From positions 1 to 30,394 of the forward strand of contig CAYNMD010000010.1 of the NCBI GenBank assembly GCA_964398485.1: 30,394 bases of DNA. The letters are read 5' to 3'. A program made the translations under genes and the position numbers. The DNA is from SSEF01 sp964398485 (GTDB lineage: Bacteria > Patescibacteriota > Minisyncoccia > Moranbacterales > UBA1568). Positions 1 to 8,406 of the stretch are shown in pieces. How positions within the stretch are numbered: the first letter of the stretch is position 1; the number at the start of each line of letters is the position of its first letter. The notes under the pieces were generated by a model, which searched no databases, had not been told where the DNA came from, and saw nothing but the letters and a program-made list of their open reading frames with translations.

Positions 1-773
1 TCTATCGACTCTTCAAAAAACTTGAACGTCATGACATGGATATTTCACGAGTCTATGACCTTATTGCTATCCGTATTATTGTTCCTGAAATTGCTGATTG
101 CTATGAAGCCCTTGGTATTATCCATCGAGAATATCGCCCAATGGTTGGCCGAATTAAAGACTACATCTCTCTCCCAAAACCAAACGGCTATCAATCATTA
201 CACACCACTATCTTTGGTCCAAAAGGACGAATCGTAGAAGTGCAAATTCGCACTCAAAAAATGCACACTGAAGCCGAGCTTGGGATTGCTGCACACTGGT
301 TTTATGCTGAAGAGGCCAACCGAGGCTGGCGCTCTCTCTTCCGTAAGAAAAATAAACCTGTTGATCCCACAAAGGACCTTACTTGGGTAAGACAGCTCCA
401 GGAATGGCAGCAAGAGATGGGCAGGGATGATCAAGAATTTCTTCGTGGTCTCAAAATTGATTTCTTCAAAAATCATATCTTTGCCTTTACCCCCAAAGGA
501 GACATCATTGACCTCCCCGAAGAAGCTACCCCCGTTGATTTTGCTTACGCCATCCATTCAGAGATTGGTGATGCGGCCGTCGGAGCCAAAGCTGATGGGA
601 AAATTATCCCCCTCAATGATCAAATAAAAAATGCACAGGTCATTGAGATCCTCACTGAAAAAAACAAAAAGAAAGCCAGTCGTGATTGGCTCTCCTTTGT
701 CAAAACATCAAACGCTAAGTCTCACATCCGCCGATCCCTCAGGCATGATGGACTCTTTGTAGAAAAGAAATAA
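1..773 (+). CDS. Rel/SpoT-family (p)ppGpp synthetase, 3' part (5' end outside window)
   Basis: The reading frame is open from the first bases of the window (codons from base 3), so the start lies upstream and only the last ~256 residues are seen. They begin inside the synthetase domain: a YDLIAIRIIV strand, the RIKDYI...PKPNGYQSLHT segment (about nt 150-205) and EVQIRT..MH..AE.GIAAHW (about nt 237-300) are hallmarks of RelA/SpoT nucleotidyltransferases that make (p)ppGpp from ATP and GDP/GTP. A TGS domain follows (DIIDLPEEATPVDFAYAIH, about nt 508-567). The protein stops about 45 residues after the TGS, so the helical, zinc-finger and ACT regulatory modules of full-length RSH proteins are missing. 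Whether an HD hydrolase domain exists upstream cannot be seen. Its TAA stop is 2 nt from the stop of the convergent pilB gene, with no clear terminator between them. Confidence 0.93.
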   Translation, partial: YRLFKKLERHDMDISRVYDLIAIRIIVPEIADCYEALGIIHREYRPMVGRIKDYISLPKPNGYQSLHTTIFGPKGRIVEVQIRTQKMHTEAELGIAAHWFYAEEANRGWRSLFRKKNKPVDPTKDLTWVRQLQEWQQEMGRDDQEFLRGLKIDFFKNHIFAFTPKGDIIDLPEEATPVDFAYAIHSEIGDAAVGAKADGKIIPLNDQIKNAQVIEILTEKNKKKASRDWLSFVKTSNAKSHIRRSLRHDGLFVEKK

Positions 774-775
774 AG

Positions 776-2521
776 TTATTCTTTCGTTGCACCCATGACT
801 TCTTCAAGCGAGGTGACTCCTTGAACGATTTTAAGAAAACCATCTTCAACCATGGTAGCCATGCCATTTCCACGAGCAGCCTCCTCAAGAGCTTCCGTCG
901 CCGCTGATTGAGTTACCAACTTCCTAATATTGCTTTCCATCTCCAAAACCTCATAGATGCCGATACGTCCCTTATATCCACCATTACACTGATCACAACC
1001 AGCGGGTTTATGAAAAGTAATATCCTCCCAGTCTTTCACTTTTTCCATCGCTTTTTTGGCAAGTGGATCTTTTTGGAGATAAGCAATCAAAGATTCTAGA
1101 TCGTAGAGCTTTCCAAGGGATTCAATCTCTTTTGCGTCAAGCTTATAGGCCTGCTTACATTCAACACACAGTCTACGAACCAGCCGCTGAGCAATAATAC
1201 AATTGACGGTTGAGGCAACCAAGAAAGGCTCCGCTCCCATATCAAGCATACGCGGGAGAGTTGCTGCAGCAGAGTTGGTGTGGATAGTCGAAAGCACCAA
1301 GTGGCCAGTCATAGCAGCATGCATAGCAATCTCCAGTGTCTCTTGATCACGAATTTCACCCACCATAATAATATCTGGGTCCTGACGGAGGAGAGCTCTC
1401 AGGGCAGCAGCAAAGGTCATGCCAATTTTGGGATTGATCTGAGTCTGGTTGACCCGTGGCATACGATATTCTACTGGATCCTCTACCGTTGAGATATTTA
1501 CCCCTGGCTGGTTCAAAATATCCATCGCTGTGTAGAGAGTAGTCGTCTTTCCTGATCCCGTTGGACCAGTCACCAAAATAATACCGTTGGGTTTGCCAAT
1601 TTCTCGATGGATAATTTCGAGTGATTGACCCAGTATACCCATCTTCTCAAACGTAAGACCATGTGATGATTCATCCAAGAGACGCATCACTATTTTTTCA
1701 CCATCAAAAACTGGAAGAATCGAGACTCGGAAGGATATCTTGTAATCATCCTTCTCGATTTTGAAACGACCATCTTGAGGCAAGCGATGTTCATCTAGTT
1801 TCAAGTTGGAAAGCACCTTGATACGAGCCACAATCCCCGTAGCCACATCTTTAGGGAGAGTCATAGCGTCATGAAGAACTCCATCAATACGATACCGCAC
1901 AACCACATCTTTTTCCTCCGGCTCAATGTGAATATCGGAAGCTGACTGTAAAATAGCATGCTTCAGAAGCGTATCAACAATGCGAATAATCGGAAGGCCA
2001 GCAGCAATCTTCTCCAAATCGCCATCCTTATCTTCATCCTGTTCCTTATTGACCTCATCAGTCAAAATGTCACCAAACTCTGCCTTGAGACTCTTTTCAT
2101 ATTGTTTCAGCACTGACTGGATACTCTCTCTGGTAGTGAGACAAGGAACAATCCTAAGGCCCGTTTTCTTCTTAATAAAATCAATAGTCTGAAGATCTTC
2201 CGGATTGAGCATGGCTACCTTGAGATCGGTGCCTGTTTTCTGGAAAGCAATAATGCTATATTTTTTGGCAATTGGCTCAGGAACAATCGAAAGAATATCG
2301 AAAGGAACAGTTTCTTTGGAAAGATCAACAAAAGGGATGCCCAACACATAGGCATAGACTTTCTGAAGCTCTGCCTCTTTAATTAGTTTCTTTTCAAGGA
2401 GACAGGCCCCAAGTTCCTTGCCACTCGATTCACACTCCTGAATAGCAAGATCAAGCTGATCTGGCGGAACAACATTGGAATCACGAAGAAACTCTTTGAG
2501 CTGCTCTGGGCGAACACGCAT
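776..2521 (-). CDS. pilB: GspE/PilB-family type IV pilus / type II secretion assembly ATPase
   Basis: 581 residues, the usual size for PilB. An MshEN-type N-terminal domain (about residues 1-145) is followed by an acidic linker (155-170) and the hexameric secretion ATPase core: Walker A GPTGSGKTT (319-327), Asp box (STVEDPVEY, 344-352), Walker B region (DPDIIMVGEIRD, 381-392) and His box (AMTGHLVLSTIHT, 403-415). A zinc-binding tetracysteine (C452/C455 and C509/C512) is typical of PilB/GspE. The enzyme should power pilus assembly from the inner face of the membrane. No pilin, pilC or pilT gene is adjacent here, so PilB is preferred over GspE only because type IV pili are common in this kind of genome. 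The ATG at 2519-2521 sits about 27 nt below an extended -10 promoter; no good SD is visible. Confidence 0.93.
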   Translation of the reverse strand: MRVRPEQLKEFLRDSNVVPPDQLDLAIQECESSGKELGACLLEKKLIKEAELQKVYAYVLGIPFVDLSKETVPFDILSIVPEPIAKKYSIIAFQKTGTDLKVAMLNPEDLQTIDFIKKKTGLRIVPCLTTRESIQSVLKQYEKSLKAEFGDILTDEVNKEQDEDKDGDLEKIAAGLPIIRIVDTLLKHAILQSASDIHIEPEEKDVVVRYRIDGVLHDAMTLPKDVATGIVARIKVLSNLKLDEHRLPQDGRFKIEKDDYKISFRVSILPVFDGEKIVMRLLDESSHGLTFEKMGILGQSLEIIHREIGKPNGIILVTGPTGSGKTTTLYTAMDILNQPGVNISTVEDPVEYRMPRVNQTQINPKIGMTFAAALRALLRQDPDIIMVGEIRDQETLEIAMHAAMTGHLVLSTIHTNSAAATLPRMLDMGAEPFLVASTVNCIIAQRLVRRLCVECKQAYKLDAKEIESLGKLYDLESLIAYLQKDPLAKKAMEKVKDWEDITFHKPAGCDQCNGGYKGRIGIYEVLEMESNIRKLVTQSAATEALEEAARGNGMATMVEDGFLKIVQGVTSLEEVMGATKE

Positions 2522-2547
2522 AAAATATAGGTTTTGTTTTCTCTCTT

Positions 2548-2557
2548 ATTATAACAC
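2548..2557 (-). promoter_or_regulatory. Extended -10 promoter of the pilB-like gene
   Basis: On the minus strand TGTTATAAT gives a perfect TATAAT (2548-2553) preceded by TGn. No good -35 is found 16-18 nt upstream, as expected for an extended -10 promoter. It lies between the groEL terminator and the pilB start and predicts a ~20-nt leader. Confidence 0.6.
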
Positions 2558-2577
2558 TACCACTCGATTTTTAATCA

Positions 2578-2607
2578 AAAAGAGAGGCCTAGATTAGCCT
2601 CTCTTTT
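2578..2607 (-). terminator. Rho-independent terminator of groEL
   Basis: A perfect 11-bp inverted repeat (2578-2588 and 2597-2607) with an 8-nt loop sits 28 nt beyond the groEL stop. On the minus strand the hairpin ends in a TTTT run that continues into T-rich sequence. Confidence 0.8.
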
Positions 2608-2634
2608 GAACAAAGAATAACCTCACTGAAAAGC

Positions 2635-4296
2635 CTACATCATCCCTGGCATCCCCATACCACCACCCATACCGCTCATATCTGGGGTCTTCTTTTCTTC
2701 AGGGAGATCAACCACAGCTGCTTCTGTAGTAAGAAGAAGGGCCGCTACCGAAACAGAGTTCTCCAGCGCTGTCCTAGTCACTTTCAGCGGATCGATAATC
2801 CCCACCTTGAGCATGTCGGCTTCATAAGTATCTTTAGCGGCATTATAACCAGCATTTGCCCCCTTAGTGTTCACTACTGCATTCAAGACCACACTAGCAT
2901 CACTCATACCAGCATTAGTCACAATCTGACGAAGCGGTTCCTCAAGTGCTTTGATTACCGTCATATAACCAGCCTTGAAATCATTTTCGACACGATGCTC
3001 GTCTTTCTTAAATTTCTCACTTGCCTCAAGAGCTGCCTTTACCAAAGCCGTACCACCTCCAGCAACGATACCTTCAGCCACAGCTGCTTTAGTAGCAGCT
3101 ACAGCATCTTCCATTTTATGCTTCATGTAGGTAAGCTCTGTTTCTGTAGCGGCTCCAACACGAATCACAGCCACACCACCTGAGAGCTTGGCCATGCGCT
3201 TCTTGAGTTTCTCTTTGTCGTAATTACTTTCTGATTTGTCAATTTGTGACTTGATAAGAGCAATACGAGTATTAATATCTGTCTTCTTCCCCTTCCCACC
3301 TACGATCGTAGTATCATCTTTGGTAGAAACAACCCGAGCAGCCCGGCCAAGCATAGCGAGTTCAGTCGACTCAAGTTTCATTCCTTTATCCGAAGAAATA
3401 ACCTGACCACCGGTAAGTAGTGCAATATCTTCAAGCATTGCTTTCCGGCTGTCACCAAATTCAGGTGCCTTCACTGCCAAAACATTCAGAACACCACGAA
3501 TCCGGTTTACAATAAGCGTTGCCAACGCCTCACCATCAACGTCTTCGGCAATGATGACCACATCTTTTTTCCCAGCTTGGGCCATCTTTTCCAAAACCGG
3601 CAAGACTTCTTGAATGGAAGATATCTTTTTATCAGTAATCAGGATGAATGGGTCCTTGATTTCTGCCGACTGGCTCGTTGCATCAGTCATCATGTAAGGG
3701 GAAATATATCCCTTATCAAAATTCATTCCCATGACAATCTCCTTCGAAAGCCCTAAAGTCTGCGACTGCTCGGTTGTCACCACTCCATCATTTCCTACTG
3801 CCTCCATAACCTCAGCAATCATCTCTCCCATCTCTTTTGATTCAGCCGAGATAGTAGCAACATTCACTTTCTCCTCTCGAGAAGTAATCTTCTTGGAATT
3901 CTTTTGCAATAAAGCAACTACATCATCCTTAGCCTTCTCCATTCCCAAGCGAATTCCTATTGGATTGATACCCGTCTCCACAAACTTCAGTCCTTCCCGA
4001 ACGAGAGCCTGGGTAATAACTGTCGCTGTTGTGGTACCATCACCAGCTACATCGTTGGTTTTTTCAGCCACTTGCTTGATAAGCTCTGCTCCAAGATTTT
4101 CAAATGGATCTTTGAGCTCAATATCCTTAGCGATAGAAACACCATCGTTAGTGATAGTTGGTCCGCCATATGTTTTTCCAAGAAGAACATTGCGTCCCTT
4201 GGGACCCATCGTCACACGTACCGCATTGGCAACTTTATCGATACCGGCTTTAATTTTCTTACGTGCATCCTCACTATAAATAACCTGCTTTGGCAT
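2635..4296 (-). CDS. groL: Chaperonin GroEL (HSP60)
   Basis: 553 residues, full length for a bacterial GroEL. It shows the VTMGPKGRNVLL and DGVSIAKDIEL apical/equatorial signatures, the nucleotide-binding GDGTTTATV (85-93), the AAVAEGIVAGGGTAL equatorial motif and a Gly/Met-rich tail (MSGMGGGMGMPGMM). It forms the double-ring folding chamber that works with GroES in the cytoplasm. No groES lies next to it: the upstream neighbour is an unrelated sensor and the downstream one is pilB, so the co-chaperonin must be elsewhere or absent. The promoter overlaps a CIRCE operator, so heat-shock control by HrcA is likely. A terminator closes the gene, making it monocistronic. The ATG at 4294-4296 is the only start that fits the conserved N-terminus. 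Confidence 0.98.
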   Translation of the reverse strand: MPKQVIYSEDARKKIKAGIDKVANAVRVTMGPKGRNVLLGKTYGGPTITNDGVSIAKDIELKDPFENLGAELIKQVAEKTNDVAGDGTTTATVITQALVREGLKFVETGINPIGIRLGMEKAKDDVVALLQKNSKKITSREEKVNVATISAESKEMGEMIAEVMEAVGNDGVVTTEQSQTLGLSKEIVMGMNFDKGYISPYMMTDATSQSAEIKDPFILITDKKISSIQEVLPVLEKMAQAGKKDVVIIAEDVDGEALATLIVNRIRGVLNVLAVKAPEFGDSRKAMLEDIALLTGGQVISSDKGMKLESTELAMLGRAARVVSTKDDTTIVGGKGKKTDINTRIALIKSQIDKSESNYDKEKLKKRMAKLSGGVAVIRVGAATETELTYMKHKMEDAVAATKAAVAEGIVAGGGTALVKAALEASEKFKKDEHRVENDFKAGYMTVIKALEEPLRQIVTNAGMSDASVVLNAVVNTKGANAGYNAAKDTYEADMLKVGIIDPLKVTRTALENSVSVAALLLTTEAAVVDLPEEKKTPDMSGMGGGMGMPGMM

Positions 4297-4332
4297 AGAC
4301 GTTCTATTATTCTAAAATTTACCAACAACAAA

Positions 4333-4359
4333 TTAGCACTCTCTATTGTAGACTGCTAA
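4333..4359 (-). promoter_or_regulatory. CIRCE operator (HrcA binding site) upstream of groEL
   Basis: The + strand reads TTAGCACTC (4333-4341), 9-nt spacer, GACTGCTAA (4351-4359). This matches the CIRCE consensus TTAGCACTC-N9-GAGTGCTAA with one mismatch. It covers the -10 box and likely transcription start of groEL, the position at which HrcA represses in many bacteria. Confidence 0.92.
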
Positions 4360-4373
4360 AAATAGACTGTCAA
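4345..4373 (-). promoter_or_regulatory. groEL sigma-70-type promoter
   Basis: On the minus strand a perfect TTGACA (-35, 4368-4373) is followed after exactly 17 nt by TACAAT (-10, 4345-4350). This is the best -35/-10 pair in the window. The -10 lies inside the CIRCE spacer. Confidence 0.85.
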
Positions 4374-4391
4374 GAACCCGAACTAAGCCCT

Positions 4392-5807
4392 CTAGTCTCT
4401 CCCAAGAGGATGTTCATTTCCGATAAAATAGAGTACTCTCCTCTTTTCATCAAGAATTGGGGTGATCCTTGCAAAAGCCCTGTAGCGAGCACCGTCCTTA
4501 CGCTTATTGGTTACCTCCCCTTCAAAAACTTCTTTTCGAAGTCTTATCGTGTCCCAAAGCTGTCGATAAAATTCAGAAGACATCTGCCTTCCCCAAAGAC
4601 CAGGGGTATTACCGAGCATCTCCTCCAAAGAATAACCTGTCATTTTCTCAGCAGCCTTATTAGCATACAAAACCTTTCCCTCCGGATCAGTAATAATGAT
4701 ATGGTCAAGACTTTGATCAATAACCATTTTAAATTTCTCCATCTCATTTCTATTACCTAGAGCGATAGAGTCTGATTGTCCTACTTTTTTCAGCGCAGAA
4801 ATCATCACGGTGGCCAGATAAGAAAAATCATCAATATCTCCCTCTGGGAGAGTTCCTGCCTGCATGACAGCAACCTTATGAGCAATACGGCGCATATTCT
4901 CAATACGACGAATCAGAGAAAAATCGATAGCTATCATTAAGATCCCTACAAAGGTTACCAACGCAAACACTGCGTACCAAAGATTCCTCCAAAGAAAACT
5001 TCTCCCTGTTTCTATGATCGAGGCAGCATGTTCAACCTGGAGCAATAATGATGGATTGCCAAAAATATTTTTGACAAGCTTGAAACTTTGAATCTTGTCG
5101 TCCCTATAAATTGTCTGGAATGGTTTCGCCGCGGAAAGATCAAGAATGTCCTTTTGGTCGGAAGAGAGGCGCGTATCATAAGGAGCGATCTTAACAGAAA
5201 ACCCCGAAAGAGAACTTAATAGACTATTGTATTCATCAGTCAGATATCGGGCAAAAATGAGTACTCCTCGCTGTACTCCCCGTCCGTCACTCGTGGTAAT
5301 TGGCTGAGTAGCAATTAAAAAAGTGGCGTCAGTAGTGGTAAGCAAACCCTTCCTTACGCGATCAGATTCGGAAAATTTCAAAAGCTCCCCACGCTGATTT
5401 ATATACGTTTCTAAAGAATGAGGGAGCGACACTTCACTGGAACCATCGGAAAAAATCTGCTTGGCGTAGACCAATTCGCCAGAATTATTTACAAATACCA
5501 TCACGTCAATACCTAATGATCGAAGCGATTCATCATTAAGGTTTGAAGTAATATATGCCTCGTTCTTATCAGAAATAAATTGATAGGTGTCATCCCACTG
5601 AGCCCAATCAGTCTGTTTAGTAACTAGATTTTCAATTTCACGGCTCAAAATGCGCTCGACCAATTCAGTATTACTCTTTGCTTCACTCTCTTGCATGGTT
5701 CGCATATCACGTTCAGTGACATACCACACCATTCCGTAGGCAAAGGTAAAAAAAGCCAGAGAGAGACTGAAAATAACAAAATAAGTCTTGTTACGTAATG
5801 AAAGCAT
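4392..5807 (-). CDS. CHASE4-PAS membrane sensor protein without a visible output domain
   Basis: 471 residues. TM helix 1 (about 8-29) is followed by an extracellular CHASE4-like sensory domain (about 45-200; the segment around TDWAQWDDTYQFI is characteristic), TM helix 2 (about 275-297), a short HAMP-like helical linker, and a C-terminal PAS domain with PAC segment (about 356-466; IIITDPEGKVLYANKAAEKM). Relatives normally continue into a histidine kinase, GGDEF/EAL or cyclase domain. Here the protein stops directly after the PAS, and no kinase or GGDEF fragment follows in any frame. It is the last gene of the cluster starting at 15513, 9 nt after the CBS gene, and ends just before the groEL promoter. 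It probably signals through a protein partner. The family assignment of each domain is good; the function is inferred. Confidence 0.85.
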   Translation of the reverse strand: MLSLRNKTYFVIFSLSLAFFTFAYGMVWYVTERDMRTMQESEAKSNTELVERILSREIENLVTKQTDWAQWDDTYQFISDKNEAYITSNLNDESLRSLGIDVMVFVNNSGELVYAKQIFSDGSSEVSLPHSLETYINQRGELLKFSESDRVRKGLLTTTDATFLIATQPITTSDGRGVQRGVLIFARYLTDEYNSLLSSLSGFSVKIAPYDTRLSSDQKDILDLSAAKPFQTIYRDDKIQSFKLVKNIFGNPSLLLQVEHAASIIETGRSFLWRNLWYAVFALVTFVGILMIAIDFSLIRRIENMRRIAHKVAVMQAGTLPEGDIDDFSYLATVMISALKKVGQSDSIALGNRNEMEKFKMVIDQSLDHIIITDPEGKVLYANKAAEKMTGYSLEEMLGNTPGLWGRQMSSEFYRQLWDTIRLRKEVFEGEVTNKRKDGARYRAFARITPILDEKRRVLYFIGNEHPLGRD

Positions 5808-5816
5808 ACTTTTATG

Positions 5817-6251
5817 TTATGACTGATTCAGAAGCACTTTAAGCACATCGTGAGCTGTTACGATACCAACCAGGGTATTACTAGCATCAACAACCGGCAA
5901 GGTATTAAAATTCTTTTCTACAAGAACTTTGCCTGCCTCCTCAACGGACATCTCTGGACTAACAGTAATACAGGGCGTAGCCATAATTTCATTGACCAAG
6001 ATTTCATCAAGACTCCCTGTAATTTCTTTCTTCTTACTTAGCTTATTAATAAGATATGCTGCCATTGAAGTTGATCCTTGGTGCTGATAGAAGAAATCTC
6101 CTTCAGCCACAATACCCTGGAGTTCAAAGAGTTCATTGACAATAGGTATAGCATGAATTTGATGCTGTACTATGAGATCGGCCACTGCTTGAGCTGAGCT
6201 ACCAGTTTTAACCGAAATGATGTTTGTAGCCATGATATCTTTTACCTGCAT
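5817..6251 (-). CDS. Tandem CBS-domain protein (Bateman module)
   Basis: 144 residues made almost only of two CBS motifs (about 1-60 and 83-144). The first starts VKDIMATNIISVKTGSSAQAV; the second contains EIMATPCITVSPEMSVEEA and ends LVGIVTAHDVLKVLL. Such pairs bind adenosine nucleotides or other small ligands and act as regulatory subunits. There is no catalytic or DNA-binding domain. It lies 24 nt downstream of the permease gene and 9 nt upstream of the CHASE4-PAS gene, so it is probably co-transcribed with both and may sense cytoplasmic energy state for this module. The link is inferred from gene order only. Confidence 0.88.
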   Translation of the reverse strand: MQVKDIMATNIISVKTGSSAQAVADLIVQHQIHAIPIVNELFELQGIVAEGDFFYQHQGSTSMAAYLINKLSKKKEITGSLDEILVNEIMATPCITVSPEMSVEEAGKVLVEKNFNTLPVVDASNTLVGIVTAHDVLKVLLNQS

Positions 6252-6275
6252 ACTCTTGTATGAAAAAATTAAATG

Positions 6276-8405
6276 TTATTCGTATCGTAAGGCATTAAGC
6301 GCTGAGATATTTGTAGCCCGACGGGCAGGATAAATACCTGTAATAATACCTACAATCAGGGAAAAAATCAGGATCGCTATAATGAACACTGGTGGGATGT
6401 AGGAGACATCAATAGCCCCCGATCCCTTAAAAATAGCGAGAAGCGAAAGCCCTGCTCCAAGTGCCTTACCAGCCAAAAAGCCAAAGAGAAGACCAAGAAT
6501 CCCTCCAAAAAAAGCCATCACCATCGACTCCGTCAAAAAAAGTTCCTGAACCTCAATCGATTTCATACCGATAGCTTTCATTAGCCCTACCTCTCGAGTT
6601 CGTTCCAAAAGAGAAACCGTTAATGTATTAAACATGCCGAGAGCTGCCACTCCAAGAGCAACCATACCCAAGAGTCCTAAAATTATTCGGGCACTTGCAA
6701 AGAATGCATTGATCTGACTCACGGTATCCGCTACGGAGGTGGTGACATATCCCAATCCCTCCACCTGCTTTCGGACATCTGAGAGCACCTCCTGATTGAG
6801 CGCAGTCACTTTTGCTTGCGAATAATACCGGATACCAAGACTTCGTAAATCAATAAAGGGAACATAGAAAATAGGACTTTTATCTTCTGGAATTACCCCT
6901 ACAATAGTGTAATCAGCTGGAATCGACTCCACCTTTTTTTGAGAATCTTCCAAAAGACTTCCTGTAATAACAAAACTTACATTGAATGTTTTTCCAATTG
7001 ATTCATCCTCATTAATGCCAAGCAATCGCAACATAGCACGACTTACCACTGCCTCACGCTTAGCACCTTGAGCGACTGCCACTCTTTCGATATTTTCTTC
7101 AATTACCGATGTCCCCTCTCCAGCAATCTCCACCCATCCATCGCCAGACTGCACCACATTCAGCGCTGCTACTGCCCCAGTTTCTTGAACCAATTTTTGT
7201 TTCTCATCATTTGAAAGGATTCTGACTGAAAGCCAGCTATCAGTCAAAGCAAAAAACACCTGCTGTTCAACTGGAAAGCCGTTTTCATCCCGCTTCAGTT
7301 TATACTCCCCTCCTACACAATCAGCTTCCGTAGTATCACAAACAGTTTCTTCAAAAAGAGAAGTGGTCGTTTTGGCCCACTTGCCTAATGGTTTGCCATC
7401 ACTACCAACCCCAGCCTGACCATATGATTCGGCAGTATATGACTCACCCCACACAAGCTGTCCAAGCTGCTCCGTTGTATCGATTCTGATAAAGCCTAAT
7501 ACTTCAGCAGAAGTCGATGTTTGCGATCGAGCCCGAACCCAATGTAGTCCAGTAGAAGAAAGAGCCACCTCCTCAGCTACATCGCCTGGCTGTTTTGGTA
7601 TTTCTGCTGCTTGAGCCTCACCAGGAGAGGATTCCTTCGGCACAACCTCCATGCTGTCATAAAACTTTCCTCGTACCGGACGGAGTGCTGATTGATCAAG
7701 GTAATGCGATGTCACTCCGTAGACGGCCATATCAGACACGGAGTTCTGATAATTCACCTTTCCTACTACTGAAATAAGCGGATCAACCGAAGCAACATTT
7801 GGTATCTGACTGAGAGCGTTGATAGTCTCATCACTCATTTTTATTTTTCCGCCGGGCTGGAGTGATACATCTGCCTGCTGCATTTCTTCAAGTTCCGCAA
7901 CTTGAGAAATAACCAAACGCTGAAGTCCATAACCAATCGAAACAAGAAACACAATCGAACCAATACCAATAGCCATACCGCCAATAGTAACTGCTGTTCT
8001 TGTCTTTTTCCCCTTCATGTTACGAATGGCGATCTCAATAAGACTAACCTTATCAATACTCTCACCATTGGCAGTATGAAAAACACGGAAAAGACGCTCG
8101 GCATAGCGGGAAAAAAGGATCTCTGATGGTGTACCAGTGGTAACCCCTCCAACTGCTTGTGTGTGTCGCTCTCGCCAAAGAGTGCGCCAATACCAGATAT
8201 GAAAAGTAATCTTGGCAAGCACATACGTAAGTATGAGCAAAATAAACATGCTGATACGAACAAAGCTGAAACGGAAAAAATTAATAGCTTTTCGAAAAAA
8301 TTCTTTCACTCGAATCAAAAGAGAGGGTTTTGGCTGTACTGAAGCTCCCTCACTCTGTGAAGGATTAACTGTATCTGCACGAGAAAATCGTGACCAAAAA
8401 GACAT
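6276..8405 (-). CDS. MacB/FtsX-family ABC transporter permease
   Basis: 709 residues from the ATG at 8403-8405, one nt after the ATPase stop (TAG-T-ATG). A longer frame to 8516 would overlap the ATPase by 110 nt and is unlikely. The canonical MacB layout is present: TM1 (about 139-161) after the IRNMKGKKTRTAVTIGG motif, a large extracytoplasmic MacB_PCD-like domain, and a C-terminal FtsX domain with three TMs ending YPARRATNISALNALRYE. Two oddities: a ~130-residue N-terminal extension carrying an extra TM (about 50-72), and an extracellular insertion with two Cys. MacB-type permeases do not import; they couple cytoplasmic ATP hydrolysis to work outside the membrane, such as release of lipoproteins or peptides, or control of hydrolases. 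The adjacent ATPase is the obvious partner, and the giant surface protein is a candidate client. Confidence 0.9.
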   Translation of the reverse strand: MSFWSRFSRADTVNPSQSEGASVQPKPSLLIRVKEFFRKAINFFRFSFVRISMFILLILTYVLAKITFHIWYWRTLWRERHTQAVGGVTTGTPSEILFSRYAERLFRVFHTANGESIDKVSLIEIAIRNMKGKKTRTAVTIGGMAIGIGSIVFLVSIGYGLQRLVISQVAELEEMQQADVSLQPGGKIKMSDETINALSQIPNVASVDPLISVVGKVNYQNSVSDMAVYGVTSHYLDQSALRPVRGKFYDSMEVVPKESSPGEAQAAEIPKQPGDVAEEVALSSTGLHWVRARSQTSTSAEVLGFIRIDTTEQLGQLVWGESYTAESYGQAGVGSDGKPLGKWAKTTTSLFEETVCDTTEADCVGGEYKLKRDENGFPVEQQVFFALTDSWLSVRILSNDEKQKLVQETGAVAALNVVQSGDGWVEIAGEGTSVIEENIERVAVAQGAKREAVVSRAMLRLLGINEDESIGKTFNVSFVITGSLLEDSQKKVESIPADYTIVGVIPEDKSPIFYVPFIDLRSLGIRYYSQAKVTALNQEVLSDVRKQVEGLGYVTTSVADTVSQINAFFASARIILGLLGMVALGVAALGMFNTLTVSLLERTREVGLMKAIGMKSIEVQELFLTESMVMAFFGGILGLLFGFLAGKALGAGLSLLAIFKGSGAIDVSYIPPVFIIAILIFSLIVGIITGIYPARRATNISALNALRYE

Positions 8406-8406
8406 A

